Shown here piece by piece: positions 62,001 to 63,059 of a stretch of DNA of 64,000 bases. The notes beneath the pieces were generated by a model. The model was not told the origin of the DNA. It saw only the letters and a list, made by a program, of their open reading frames with translations, and did not search any database. How positions within the stretch are numbered: position 1 is the first letter of the stretch; each line of letters starts with the position of its first letter. Both the position numbers and the translations under genes were made by a program. The stretch comes from Holothuria scabra (taxonomy: Eukaryota > Echinodermata > Holothuroidea > Aspidochirotida > Holothuriidae): contig CM074196.1 of NCBI GenBank assembly GCA_037179385.1, positions 29,037,986 to 29,101,985 of the forward strand, written 5' to 3'.

Positions 62001-63059
62001 CAAAAGGAGGTCCCATTCCTGTTAACTTCAAGGTCAGAGCAACAATCTGATAAACAAAGGGAAACAAAGCTCTCCTTGTAAATTTGAGGAAGTGATATAA
62101 CCTCTGTTGTCCTCGAGTCACTTTTGAACACAAATCTAGTAAATTCATTTACTGATATCTCGAGAAAAACATGTCCGATTTGAATGGAAGTTCCACCACG
62201 CTGCGTAGATTTGATATTTCTTTCACCGATTTTCACATTAAATTTTTGCCTTAAGTTCCCCTTTAATGTTATTAGTTGGATTTGTTCTCAAACTTTGGGT
62301 AGTGTTTTCTATCTCGGATATTTCTCTATATGGTGCCCATCATGTCCATTACATCAATAATTAGATTATGCAATAATGCATGCAATCGTGAAATCACTGC
62401 ATGTCAAAAGCCTTACATGCATGCATATGTCCCTGCGCATGCTCTATGCCAACTACTGCTAACCAGTGGCGCAACATTGAATGATCTAATAGGACAAGTG
62501 GTTCAAAGTAGTCATTGGCAGCAAAGGTAAACCAACACTTAGCCTATTTTAAAAAATATTATTTAACAGTGTAGAAAACCATGAAAGACTGAAAACAACT
62601 CAAAACGGATGAGAGCATTTTCAAAGACTTATGCATATTTTAAAGAAAGCCTTATGACCAAAATTCACGACATATTCTTACATCTAATTTACATATTTAA
62701 CATGTTTCACCGATGATTGAACACTTCAATGTAAATCTTTCACAGTCTTCAACGTACAAAATGAATTTCAATGTGCAAAAAGTGGGGATTTCATTGTTAC
62801 ACGGAGTAATGAATATTCATGTATCTTTACGAACAGCCAATAAATCCTTACTCGGTATTGCCTTTCTTTCGTAGCATTCCGCAAGCTCGTCTCCAAATTT
62901 TTCAAGACCTTCTGAAGATTGATGACATGACTCCTGAAACATGGAGGCAAGTTTCTTGTAAAATGGAGTCAATGTGACTATACCTGCCCCCACAGGCAGA
63001 GAAGCCATTGACATGAATAGAATCAGTCCCGTCCAAAACTTCATTTTGAAATCTGTGGT
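1747..63059 (-). CDS. Secreted multi-discoidin (F5/8 type C) protein gene, 3' end outside window
   Basis: This is the overall gene model, whose 21 exons are listed separately. Read right to left it gives a signal peptide, one canonical F5/8 type C domain, a non-discoidin middle region, five diverged F5/8C modules and two linker exons, about 1,090 codons without a stop. Every discoidin module is two exons with phases 1-0 and 0-1, and every linker is phase 1-1, so all joins keep frame. F5/8C domains are jelly-roll beta sandwiches that bind carbohydrate or phospholipid outside the cell, so an adhesion, matrix or coelomic-fluid role is inferred. Sea urchin nectin, with six such domains, is the closest named protein I can suggest, but orthology is not shown. 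The first exon (5' UTR) lies upstream of 63059 and may be outside the window. The last exons lie left of position 1. Confidence 0.8.
2470..2765 (+). mobile_element. TTAA MITE family, copy A
   Basis: This copy is about 300 bp and starts AAGCCCAGTTCTCTC after TTAA. Its right end is truncated or altered (GTTTGGGGTGAGAGG then AAATGAGCC). The same body occurs at 15950, 25385, 30638 and, inverted, at 44869. A 15-bp direct repeat TGAGCCTGAGACTTC flanks this copy (2451-2465 and about 2766-2780). Confidence 0.75.
3039..3189 (-). CDS. F5/8 type C module 6, second-half exon
   Basis: Phases are 0 in and 1 out (151 bp), with acceptor TTAACAG and donor GGAA/GTAAGT. It reads EISADNRDISIDLKYSTKEM then EIIVSTSGESYGEGDNAEAV and EFEYEIKFTG. 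The end (AEAVEFEYEIKF) fits the final discoidin strands, but the R-Y-I-R-I motif is lost. Confidence 0.65.
4040..4690. repeat. Dispersed repeat interrupted by the hAT MITE
   Basis: Sequence on both sides of the hAT MITE (TTTCTTGTTGCAC at 4062, TTCCTG.TTGCTTGCA at about 4134, GTAGTAACTTTCAGAAAAAC at about 4652) recurs without the MITE at 36763-36945. The second locus acts as an empty-site relative. The family is unassigned. A run of about 29 T residues (3993-4022) precedes it. Confidence 0.65.
4179..4597. mobile_element. hAT-type MITE, 419 bp, with 8-bp target duplication
   Basis: The terminal inverted repeats start TAGGGCTGTGAACGTTTAGC on the left and TAGGGCTGTGACCGTTTAGC on the right when reversed (19 of 20 identical). 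The flanks are a perfect 8-bp duplication GTTTCATT (4171-4178 and 4598-4605). TIRs starting TAGGGCTG with 8-bp duplications are characteristic of hAT transposons. There is no coding capacity. It lies in the intron between the two exons of module 6, inside an older dispersed repeat. Confidence 0.92.
4957..5162 (-). CDS. F5/8 type C module 6, first-half exon
   Basis: Phases are 1 in and 0 out (206 bp, the same length as module 2), with acceptor CCAATAG and donor AAAG/GTAAGG. It contains SGSYESSHEDAGSHFVFLTF, GKASVKGISLKYSGSKKATV and EYKYFYEDPK. It is the most degenerate module, placed by exon length, phase, intron position and an alternating beta-strand pattern. The FVFLTF strand replaces VDLG. 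Confidence 0.65.
6915..7293. mobile_element. TA-flanked MITE, 379 bp, perfect 18-bp TIRs
   Basis: The left end CCCTTACAAAAAAAGGTG and the right end are perfect 18-bp inverted repeats, flanked on both sides by TA (6913-6914, 7294-7295). The interior carries many ACAGGTTT/AAACCTGT words on both strands. A TA duplication suggests a Tc1/mariner-related source, but the terminal motif does not let me name the family. It lies in the intron next to the 7376 linker exon. Confidence 0.85.
7376..7435 (-). CDS. 60-bp linker exon between modules 5 and 6
   Basis: This phase 1-1 exon has a CTTAACAG acceptor and a ACTG/GTAAGA donor. With the split codon it reads EKKVEIQPEFHTGRGSDVGT. It is hydrophilic and likely flexible. 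It resembles the other linker at 1747-1791 (basic residues, then EF). Frame and flanking signals are good, but the exon is short. Confidence 0.62.
9160..10680 (+). repeat. Five imperfect tandem copies of a roughly 300-bp unit
   Basis: Units start near 9160, 9470, 9755, 10094 and 10434. Shared words are AACGGATGTAAT.TTCAAAGG or GTTACAAAGGTCACCCAA, GCAAACCCGCA, a CGGAAGGTACGAAAGCTCTT type segment and GAAACGTTCCAGATTTTG. Units 1, 4 and 5 also share the CTGCAAACAGA.ATT.GAAAGTAAATGG stretch. Divergence is high, so the array is old or fast evolving. No protein is supported in it. Confidence 0.75.
10700..13900. other. Non-coding stretch inside the 7-kb interval
   Basis: No exon is supported. It contains homopolymer tracts (G at 10865-10876, C at about 11140, G at about 13336) of the type found at MITE ends, and CpG-bearing unique sequence. 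The segment 13175-13270 resembles 15215-15320 (both have GCTTCAGTGAA and CATAATTCGG-like words), so there is internal duplication. Confidence 0.4.
13918..14292. mobile_element. GC-rich MITE with GGGCGCAAATC ends
   Basis: The left end GGGCATGGGCGCAAATCCC and the right end, reversed GGGCAGGGGCGCAAATCTC, form inverted repeats of about 18 bp. The interior has runs of G and C and the palindromic GGGGGCTTTGCCCCC and TTCGCCCCC words. The open frames crossing it on both strands are low-complexity glycine/proline products, not genes. It is nested in the 7-kb interval. Confidence 0.75.
14300..15300. other. Unassigned sequence inside the 7-kb interval
   Basis: No exon, RNA gene or clear repeat is supported. 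The open frames are short and lack splice-site or family support. Confidence 0.35.
15950..16246 (+). mobile_element. TTAA MITE family, copy B, inside a SINE fragment
   Basis: This 297-bp copy lies between TTAA (15946-15949) and TTAA (16247-16250). It has the family's CAATTCTCTCACCCC-type left end and GTTTGGGGTGAGAGG right end. The flanks (GGTTTTAGGGCACAGTTTCT on the left, GTCTGCTGGCC on the right) are the 3' part of the tRNA-derived SINE family. The MITE thus interrupts a SINE at the same site as copy C at 30638. Confidence 0.8.
16655..16784 (-). CDS. F5/8 type C module 5, second-half exon
   Basis: Phases are 0 in and 1 out (130 bp), with acceptor ATTTCAG and donor TCAG/GTATGG. It reads VVTLGETKFDRKYDVQGLRI then FPVPPSENYNGHLGFEATFY. 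GLRIFP and NGHLGFEATFY are clear equivalents of RYIRIYP and NGHIALR-E-Y. It may join directly to the linker at 7376, or a small exon could be hidden in the 9.2-kb intron. Confidence 0.82.
17540..17925 (+). repeat. Dispersed repeat, + copy of the 21995-22370 unit
   Basis: It matches the reverse complement of 21995-22370 along its length (GAAATGTTCCCTCTTA, ATTACCTCTTATC, GTTACGTAAC, TTGCTTTTCATGCAGTGTGA, GTATTGGGGTGTCC-like end, AAGAAGCGACG). A third, diverged copy is 21110-21450. It is intronic, between the two exons of module 5. The unit probably represents a DNA-transposon remnant. Confidence 0.75.
18002..18261 (-). CDS. F5/8 type C module 5, first-half exon
   Basis: Phases are 1 in and 0 out (260 bp), with acceptor TTTTCAG and donor ATATT/GTAAGT. 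It contains VKWDLVTDIDEPGNPYVEFN, HRITLVSIEIKALEDSS, then NFQMQKSTDGKEFEPILG. Y-VEF equals the VDLG strand, and F-Q-S-DG-FEPI is a good S-DG-W turn with phenylalanine in the tryptophan position. Confidence 0.8.
18385..19815 (+). repeat. DR1 minisatellite array 2 with CA tract and 11-bp hairpin
   Basis: About eight to nine units of roughly 140 bp are present, each with CCCCAAATGACCTTTGACCT, then ACCAAAAACAATAGGGATCA, a CACACACCAAATATGAGCA word and TTCTTGAGATATCGTGTTTA. The array ends in a CA tract (19739-19767) and a perfect 11-bp stem GATTCCTTGCC/GGCAAGGAATC (19785-19795, 19803-19813) followed by AAAAA. It lies in the intron between modules 4 and 5. Confidence 0.85.
20110..20700 (+). repeat. 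DR1 minisatellite array 3 with CA tract
   Basis: Three to four units carry TGACCTCAAATGA.TTTTGACC, CAATAGGCTTCTTCCTCTCA and GATATCGTGTTTACAAGC. A long CA tract follows (20630-20659), and the array ends at GGTTGTCATGGAAACTAAAC. It sits only about 25 bp from the 20723 exon donor side of module 4. Confidence 0.8.
20723..20861 (-). CDS. F5/8 type C module 4, second-half exon
   Basis: Phases are 0 in and 1 out (139 bp), with acceptor TTGTACAG and donor CGCA/GTAAGT. It reads ILNGNTNDADIVEHVFTEPL then KCKYVLITPTDMTGGIGMEI and YLYTDR. NGNTN-D-V, KYVLITP and GGIGMEIYLY map onto the conserved second half (N-D, RYIRI-P, GHIALR-E-Y). Confidence 0.8.
20959..21738. mobile_element. Possible hAT-like element with CAGGRGTGRCCAA ends
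   Basis: The left end CAGGAGTGACCAATTTTTGG and the right end, reversed CAGGGGTGGCCAAATTAG, are imperfect inverted repeats of a kind usual in hAT elements. The interior (21110-21450) is the same repeat as 17540-17925. An 8-bp target duplication could not be confirmed (CTCTAGAA against ATCTATCT). No transposase is visible. Confidence 0.5.
21995..22370 (-). repeat. Dispersed repeat, inverted copy of 17540-17925
   Basis: The reverse complement matches 17540-17925 closely and 21110-21450 more loosely. With the latter it forms a large inverted pair around 21450-21995. The open frame in it is not conserved between copies, so it is not a gene. Confidence 0.75.
22832..24050 (-). mobile_element. tRNA-derived SINE split by a transposon
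   Basis: Minus-strand SINE parts lie at about 22832-22898 (GGCCCAGTTTCCAACCAATT on +) and 23857-24040 (TTTCCAGTTGTGG to the tRNA-like head). On the minus strand the head has an A-box-like TGGTCAAGTGGTTAGAGCAT and a B-box-like GAGTTTGAGTCCTGG. The 22899-23856 element separates the two halves. The tRNA head ends at about 24032. Confidence 0.8.
22899..23856. mobile_element. About 950-bp DNA transposon inserted in a SINE
   Basis: The left terminus TCCCAGGAAAAAAAAATTCC then AGTTGAAACCTGT is mirrored by the right terminus, reversed TCCCAGGAGAAAATTCCTGT then TGAGACCTGT, over about 33 bp. Subterminal CAACAGG/ACAGGT words occur about a dozen times in 23660-23855, typical of transposase-binding repeats. 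A 139-codon open frame at 23143-23562 (+) matches nothing I know and is not supported as a gene. The target duplication was not resolved. Confidence 0.75.
24125..24348 (-). CDS. F5/8 type C module 4, first-half exon
   Basis: Phases are 1 in and 0 out (224 bp), with acceptor TTTGGCAG and donor ATAT/GTAAGA. It contains KIMDIVELSGHYIYDKWQDP, SSFIFYFHGESHVTRIETRG and SWISSYHLECRT. The RIETRG-ID-GSWISSYHLE stretch is a recognisable variant of the family's tQGr...WVtsY-leyS segment, so this is one of the better-kept modules. Confidence 0.8.
24560..24781. mobile_element. Tc1/mariner-type MITE, copy 1
   Basis: The ends CAATACTGGACAAAATTAT and, reversed, CAATCCTGGACAAAATTGT form inverted repeats, with TA on the left flank (24558-24559). 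It shares its interior (AACCAACAT, GAAGAGACAGTGC-like words) with copy 2 at 26074. The CTGGACAAAAT terminus and TA target fit the Tc1/mariner group. Confidence 0.75.
25385..25680 (+). mobile_element. TTAA MITE family, copy D (best ends)
   Basis: The copy lies between TTAA (25381-25384) and TTAA (25681-25684). Its ends AGGCCCAATTCTCTCACCCC and, reversed, AGGGCCAATCCTCTCACCCC make TIRs of about 27 bp. It is the most complete copy for defining the family. TTAA targets occur in piggyBac-like elements, but the terminal bases are not the usual piggyBac CCC, so the superfamily is left open. Confidence 0.88.
26074..26248. mobile_element. Tc1/mariner-type MITE, copy 2
   Basis: The ends AATCCTGGACAAAATTAT and, reversed, CAATCCTGGACAAAATTAT are nearly perfect TIRs, with TA following on the right (26249-26250). 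A long plus-strand open frame from 25765 to 26349 runs straight through it, so that frame is chance. Confidence 0.8.
26585..26778. repeat. Fold-back element with about 80-bp arms
   Basis: ATATTGAAAAGGTTGCAGTA and the rest of the left arm (26585-26670) pair with the right arm (26690-26778), with few mismatches and a loop of about 30 bp. It could form a long hairpin. It is probably a MITE made almost wholly of inverted repeats. It is intronic, about 200 bp from the 26981 exon. Confidence 0.8.
26981..27107 (-). CDS. F5/8 type C module 3, second-half exon
   Basis: Phases are 0 in and 1 out (127 bp), with acceptor ACTTTCAG and donor ACTG/GTTGGT. It reads VLSNGEGVDVDGIVAKGIRI then KIISLPEWEVRLYAAIKLEV. 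The GIRIKI strand and PEWEVRLYAAIKLEVY segment correspond to RYIRI, P-W and LR-E-Y of the family. Confidence 0.75.
27329..27565 (-). mobile_element. tRNA-derived SINE, full copy
   Basis: On the minus strand a tRNA-like head (ACTTGCAGTCTGGAGGTCTG, B-box AGTTCAAGTCC) is followed by a body ending at TGGGCCATAAACTCC. It has the same body as copies at 22832, 30583, 34071 and 45255. The preceding 27270-27328 looks like a second, partial copy of the tail end. Confidence 0.8.
27735..28010 (+). repeat. Dispersed 270-bp repeat, copy 1
   Basis: It matches 53580-53845 over its whole length, sharing AACAAGTGATGGTCT-like, TCTTTCAATTTCCTTGCTT, GTTTGAAATTCATG, ACAATAAATAAAG and GACCCCAC.AATG words. No ends were defined, and it is non-coding in both copies. 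Confidence 0.75.
28475..28708 (-). mobile_element. tRNA-derived SINE, variant head
   Basis: The body is the same as the 27329 copy, but the tRNA-like head differs: on the minus strand GAGAGCATCAGCCTCTCACA and a good B-box GGTTCAATTCC. The copy at 34071 has the same head type, so two SINE subfamilies with different tRNA heads are present. The tail contains AACT repeats. Confidence 0.75.
29353..29585 (-). CDS. F5/8 type C module 3, first-half exon
   Basis: Phases are 1 in and 0 out (233 bp), with acceptor TTTCAG and donor CTACG/GTGTGT. It contains VYQGGLVWWAWEEAKAEVGY, FENELTLKSFGFDDGS, then EYELQYLNSNDQWVYIYGEE. The Y-L-Y strand followed by a DQW turn before the intron is the discoidin S-DG-W region in degenerate form. 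A neighbouring GT two bases away is possible, but only this one keeps phase 0. Confidence 0.75.
30430..31290. mobile_element. Triple nest: old TTAA MITE / SINE / young TTAA MITE
   Basis: An old MITE copy is split into a left half (about 30430-30574) and a right half (about 31142-31290). Between them lies a minus-strand SINE (30583-31133) flanked by an 8-bp direct repeat GTAATCAA (30575-30582, 31134-31141). Inside the SINE is a younger MITE copy (30638-30934) with TTAA on both sides. The order of insertion is therefore clear. Confidence 0.82.
30638..30934 (+). mobile_element. TTAA MITE family, copy C (inside SINE)
   Basis: The copy is flanked by TTAA at 30634-30637 and 30935-30938. Removing it with one TTAA restores GGTTTAAGTTGAGTCAGCC, which other SINE copies have as GGTTCAAGTCGAGTCAGCC. 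This confirms both the element borders and the TTAA target duplication. Confidence 0.9.
31290..31985 (+). repeat. DR1 minisatellite array 4
   Basis: Four to five diverged units carry GTGACC...ATGA.CTTTGACC, ACAACGCATCTACA.ATCAA and CCTTGA.ATAT. The array has lost its CA tract, but it ends in the family's terminal sequence TGCATAAGTTTCTTTTATCA followed by TCAAAACCAAAAA at 31952-31980. It lies next to the module 2 second-half exon (32052). Confidence 0.7.
32052..32190 (-). CDS. F5/8 type C module 2, second-half exon
   Basis: Phases are 0 in and 1 out (139 bp), with acceptor TTTCAG and donor TCAG/GTATTT. It reads RIEGNTDNKGQRDHIYKPAI then FTNRFRMYILDYEKQPCMSV and QLYMYS. The EGNTD start equals the FEGNED of module 1 and the NGNTND of module 4. 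FRMYI takes the place of RYIRI. Confidence 0.75.
32200..34070. other. Intron sequence with repeat fragments and a possible MITE
   Basis: No exon is seen. Single decayed minisatellite units lie at about 32920-33180. At 33357-33625 a possible MITE has ends CAGTAGCGTGT and, reversed, CACTGGCGTGT around G/C tracts. The rest is unassigned. Confidence 0.4.
34071..34318 (-). mobile_element. tRNA-derived SINE, variant head
   Basis: On the minus strand the head is TTGGTCTCATGGTAAGAGCA (A-box like) with B-box GGTTCTATTCC, and the body matches the 28475 copy. The 3' tail carries the AACT repeat seen as AGTTAGTTAG on the plus strand at 34072. Confidence 0.8.
34320..36180. other. Intron sequence, nothing clearly identified
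   Basis: No exon with proper phase and family support was found. An open stretch on the minus strand (35645-35878) looks protein-like (DVSFKVRITNQGLE) but lacks splice sites that fit the gene. It may be a relic of an unrelated coding repeat. Confidence 0.35.
36188..36393 (-). CDS. F5/8 type C module 2, first-half exon
   Basis: Phases are 1 in and 0 out, with acceptor TTTTTTTAG and donor CTACT/GTAAGT. It contains MYMEVAFPYPVSIVKFSTSA and later YVSAYTVKYLY and HEWLELHGKD. These match the discoidin pattern of an exposed strand, a Y-V-Y strand and a W turn before the conserved intron. The N-terminal part of the domain is shortened compared with module 1, and the WCA motif is not kept in its usual form. 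Confidence 0.72.
36763..36945. repeat. Dispersed repeat, copy without the hAT MITE
   Basis: This stretch shares several blocks with 4040-4690 in the same order, including TTTCTTGTTGCAC, CTTCCTGCTTGCTTGCAT and GCAGTAACTTTCAGAAAAAC. It is intronic, between the 39138 and 36393 exons. No terminal structure was resolved. Confidence 0.6.
37170..39030 (+). repeat. DR1 minisatellite array 5 (largest, most uniform)
   Basis: Twelve or so units of about 140 bp lie between 37180 and 38920, each with GTGACCCCAAATGACCTTTG, ACCTCCACCAAAATCAATAG and GTTCTTCCTTACATCATAAC. The middle ones (37780-38780) are very alike, so expansion was recent. The array ends with GATATCGTGTAAACAAGCAA, a CA tract (38930-38988), and a hairpin GGTTTC/GAAACC at 39003-39024. 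It lies in the intron between the 39138 linker and module 2. Confidence 0.88.
39138..39188 (-). CDS. Short 51-bp linker exon
   Basis: This phase 1-1 exon has a TTTTTAG acceptor and a CCAT/GTAAGTA donor. With the split codon it reads GPYAVPLEVGVDYLPSP. It connects the glycine-rich linker to discoidin module 2. Its strand pattern faintly resembles the exon at 50029-50109, but it is too short to assign to a family. Confidence 0.6.
39426..39475. repeat. TTA/TCA microsatellite
   Basis: TTATTGTTATTATTATTACC and following ATTATCATTATC repeats form a short simple-sequence tract in the intron between the 39754 and 39138 exons. Confidence 0.8.
39754..39849 (-). CDS. Glycine/proline-rich exon, duplicate copy B
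   Basis: This 96-bp phase 1-1 exon has an ACTTCAG acceptor and a CTG/GTAAGTG donor. It reads GVGGKPLSPNVKSDPFYIAG then GGPVVDRTIAP. It is the sister of 42046-42141, and the preserved frame in both copies argues that both are coding. The 2.2-kb intron between them is filled mostly by a minisatellite-type mobile repeat. Confidence 0.75.
40080..41830 (+). repeat. DR1 minisatellite array 6 plus three roughly 270-bp tandem units
   Basis: Five diverged minisatellite units (40080-40860) lead into AAACAAGCAAAGTGTCACAA and a CA tract (40880-40910). Three tandem copies of a different, roughly 270-bp unit follow (about 40936-41240, 41241-41500, 41501-41760), sharing GGTAGCTA.GCCAG, GGCTTGAGCTCT and CAGAGAACA words. 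The family end sequence (GCTAGTTTCTCTTTTCATCA then AAACCAAAAA) is at 41790-41822. The whole looks like one composite element between the duplicated 96-bp exons. Confidence 0.75.
42046..42141 (-). CDS. Glycine/proline-rich exon, duplicate copy A
   Basis: This 96-bp phase 1-1 exon has an ACTTCAG acceptor and a CTG/GTGAGTG donor. It reads GVDGKPLSPNIKLNPFYVTG then GGTVVDRKIPP. It is a clear duplicate of the exon at 39754-39849, with the same length, phase and splice context and most residues identical. Similarity also extends past the acceptor into the intron. It is probably a flexible linker segment. Confidence 0.75.
42740..42925 (-). CDS. Middle-region exon, 62 codons, phase 1-1
   Basis: The exon has an ATCAACAG acceptor and a CCAG/GTGGGA donor. 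Its translation starts VEAEVLEVNPKKETSWIIKN and ends near VRPELYEVLP. It is acidic and hydrophilic, with no cysteine. I do not recognise a domain. It opens with the same AT-GTG-GA bases as the 49092 exon, which suggests old exon duplication in the middle region. It joins in frame to the 42046-42141 exon. Confidence 0.65.
43137..43715 (-). mobile_element. 3' end of a LINE (non-LTR retrotransposon)
   Basis: The minus-strand frame from 43714 to 43394 gives the familiar tail of LINE reverse-transcriptase proteins: a TRSMNSLSTPSFR segment, RFTGPNLWNSLPLKIQRCHS and LNLFKKSLKLFL before a stop. Such tails follow the RT domain in several LINE clades. A 3' UTR of about 240 bases ends near an AATAAA (43162-43157). 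The copy is 5'-truncated, so the RT catalytic motifs are absent and the clade cannot be named. Confidence 0.8.
43775..43880 (+). repeat. Interstitial TTAGGG motifs with a spacer word
   Basis: Blocks of TTAGGGTTAGGG alternate with GTTACGTACGCAT in about 40-bp steps (43775, 43803, 43838, 43867). TTAGGG is the telomere unit of most animals. It adjoins the 5' truncation point of the LINE fragment. The next 180 bases (43915-44065) are rich in TATACGTA-like words. Confidence 0.85.
44095..44205 (+). other. tRNA-like sequence, possible SINE head
   Basis: CATAGCGCAGTAGGTA matches the A-box consensus (TRGCNNAGYNGG) perfectly, and GGTTGGGGTCC at about 44172 is 9 of 11 to a B-box. The spacing is longer than in a tRNA gene and no cloverleaf was drawn, so this is likely a SINE head or pseudogene rather than a tRNA. 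Confidence 0.35.
44869..45163 (-). mobile_element. TTAA MITE family, copy E (inverted)
   Basis: This copy has reverse orientation to the others, between TTAA (44865-44868) and TTAA (45164-45167). It contains GTTTGGGGTGAGAATTGAGC at the right and the reversed body words (CAAAGCTT, CAATGCAGAGTA). It is the only inverted copy seen here. Confidence 0.85.
45255..45415 (-). mobile_element. 5'-truncated tRNA-derived SINE
   Basis: The tail GTTAGTTAGTTAATTAGATG and the body through TTTTCCAGTTGTGGCTCACT are present. The tRNA-like head is missing after about 45410. It belongs to the same family as 27329. Confidence 0.75.
45420..46850. other. Intron sequence without supported exon
   Basis: 45830-46030 has a short degenerate tandem repeat (CACAATATTTGGA, GACACATCC, TATGAGG words) of about 100 bp period. 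46100-46550 has more CpG. Nothing coding was supported. Confidence 0.4.
46866..47180 (+). mobile_element. Plus-strand SINE split by a MITE
   Basis: The A-box part (GGTACGTGGTTAAAGCATCC) lies at 46867-46891. The B-box part GGAGTTCGAGTATTGTCCTG and body (CCAGTTAGTCACAACTGGAA) lie at 47051-47170. The break is the 46892-47050 insertion. It is the only SINE of this family on the plus strand here. Confidence 0.75.
46892..47050. mobile_element. 159-bp CAGGCGC MITE with 5-bp target duplication
   Basis: The ends are CAGGCGC / GCGCCTG with a perfect 5-bp duplication GACTT on each side (46887-46891, 47051-47055). The SINE reading resumes correctly after removing it. Similar ends appear at 56711-56897 and 57258-57436 (CAGTGGCGTATCC / CTGGCTACGCGCCTG). 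The superfamily is unassigned. Confidence 0.85.
47190..48800. other. Intron sequence with more CpG, no exon supported
   Basis: It holds a palindrome TTTGGGGAAATTCCCCAAA-type word at about 47336. A stretch at 47540-47940 is open on both strands, but I recognise no protein and see no matching splice phase. Confidence 0.35.
48916..49092 (-). CDS. Middle-region exon with uncertain 3' end
   Basis: The exon starts in phase 1 after a TAAAAAG acceptor with the same AT-GTG-GA opening as the exon at 42925. It reads VERKRTLFRERGTVYVPATS and continues in a beta-rich, protein-like style. The proposed donor TCAA/GTATCA at 48915 keeps phase 1 and joins the exon at 42925. The open frame continues plausibly, with two potential N-glycosylation sites (NNT, NVT), to a TAA stop ending at 48827. 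The true form may therefore be longer, or an alternative last exon. No AATAAA was seen soon after the stop. Confidence 0.5.
50029..50109 (-). CDS. Small phase 1-1 exon of the middle region
   Basis: This 81-bp open exon is flanked by an ATCAAG acceptor and a GAAG/GTACAAGT donor, both phase 1. Its translation is VDVTAKDGTTFFLPFAMN followed by LLILNIPE. It is not a discoidin sequence. It resembles the start of the exon at 48916-49092 (GTVYVPATSVSRVTL), which suggests a repeated beta-strand unit. I recognise no family. The assignment rests on frame, splice sites and that resemblance. Confidence 0.6.
50110..51570. other. Intron sequence, nothing identified
   Basis: No supported exon was found. 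The short CTAGGCCTAGGCCTAACTTA word repeat at 50585-50630 and AGTGAGAA repeats near 51415-51465 are simple local repeats. Confidence 0.35.
51583..51777 (-). mobile_element. tRNA-like SINE, second type
   Basis: On the minus strand GGAGTTGGCTCGGTGGTTTG resembles a tRNA 5' part with A-box, followed about 45 bases later by GGTCACATCCCG as a weak B-box. Body words (AGAAGGCGAAGTTCGTCGGA) follow. It differs from the main SINE family. Confidence 0.5.
52262..52480 (-). mobile_element. tRNA-derived SINE, third type
   Basis: On the minus strand, A-box-like GTCGAGTGGCAGAGTGGTCT and B-box GGTTCAAGTCC lie in the head. They are followed by a CTCCGGGTACTCCGGCTTTC segment, a kind of central motif widespread in invertebrate SINEs. 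It then ends in GTCGG-rich short repeats. Confidence 0.65.
52600..53575. other. Intron sequence, nothing identified
   Basis: Open frames on both strands lack splice sites of the right phase. No repeat family was recognised. Confidence 0.3.
53580..53845 (+). repeat. Dispersed 270-bp repeat, copy 2
   Basis: This is the partner of 27735-28010, keeping the same word order, including ACAATAAATAAAG and GACGGACCCCACTAATGGCG. The family was not identified. Confidence 0.75.
54728..54869 (-). CDS. F5/8 type C module 1, second-half exon
   Basis: The exon starts in phase 0 after TTTTACAG and ends in phase 1 before GTAATTTAC. Its translation begins VFEGNEDSDTV and continues with RYIRIKPKSWTGQICLRTEI, which is the family's conserved C-terminal RYIRI, W-G and LR-E block. 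Together with the previous exon it makes a full domain of about 160 residues. The usual last cysteine appears shifted or replaced after the EIFVKEK end. Confidence 0.87.
54870..57250. other. Intron of discoidin module 1, mostly unassigned
   Basis: It separates the two exons of module 1. No coding sequence was supported. A MITE-like block at 56711-56897 begins AGTGGCGTTTCCACGGGGG and ends CTGGCTACGCGCCTG, with a C tract inside. Confidence 0.45.
57258..57436. mobile_element. CAGTGGCG-type MITE, second of two neighbouring copies
   Basis: It starts CAGTGGCGTATCCACGGGAT and ends CTGGCTATGCGCCTG. Its interior (CCATGACGCAACCTTGCAAT, CTTAGACTTTTC) is shared with 56711-56897. Two copies thus sit about 360 bp apart in the same orientation in one intron. 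Confidence 0.7.
57937..58274 (-). CDS. F5/8 type C module 1, first-half exon (canonical)
   Basis: This is the clearest discoidin sequence in the window. It has the family landmarks in order: an ASS segment followed by a GRGRLN motif, GAWCAA, FFQVDIG, the VLLQG strand, WVQSFTLEIS and LDGFHW. These match the usual pattern of a first cysteine after tryptophan, a VDLG strand, a QG strand and an S-DG-W turn. The exon starts in phase 1 after a TTTACACAG acceptor and ends in phase 0 at AAAG/GTAAGA. It is longer (338 bp) than the equivalent exons of modules 2 to 6 (206 to 260 bp), because it keeps the full N-terminal part of the domain. Confidence 0.88.
58280..59055. other. Intron sequence, nothing identified
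   Basis: No exon was seen between the signal exon and module 1 here. 58755-58795 has an inverted AACCGAGGTT/AACCTCGGTT pair, probably a decayed element end. Confidence 0.35.
59060..59960 (-). repeat. DR1 minisatellite array 7, inverted orientation
   Basis: Starting with a TG tract (59063-59097) and GTTTACACGATATCCTCAAG, it carries about six decayed units (GGTGGAGGTGAAAGGTCACC, GATATGTGGATGTGTTATGG). It is the only array in reverse orientation here. Most DR1 motifs in it are no longer perfect. Confidence 0.75.
59965..62840. other. First coding intron, CpG-richer part, no exon supported
   Basis: 60380-61140 is notably rich in CG dinucleotides (GCGCGTATCGG, GACGCGTGTGGCCGC) and could be a CpG-rich regulatory stretch or a young element. 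A minus-strand open frame at 61949-62236 is unsupported. Confidence 0.35.
62852..63059 (-). CDS. Signal-peptide exon with start codon
   Basis: The exon follows a TTTTCAG acceptor. Fifteen bases of 5' UTR precede the ATG at 63044, so at least one non-coding exon should lie upstream. The 64 codons begin MKFWTGLILFMSMASLPVGA, a typical signal peptide with a hydrophobic core and a small-residue cleavage site near residue 20. About 44 polar, probably helical residues follow, with two cysteines near residues 40 and 58. The donor (CCGA/GTAAGG) leaves phase 1, which matches the next exon at 58274. An in-frame stop soon after the donor supports splicing there. The protein is expected to enter the secretory pathway. 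Confidence 0.8.

Noticed and set aside
61949..62236. 95-codon minus-strand frame between signal exon and module 1
   Set aside because: No splice sites fit the phase-1 junction between 62852 and 58274, and no family was recognised.
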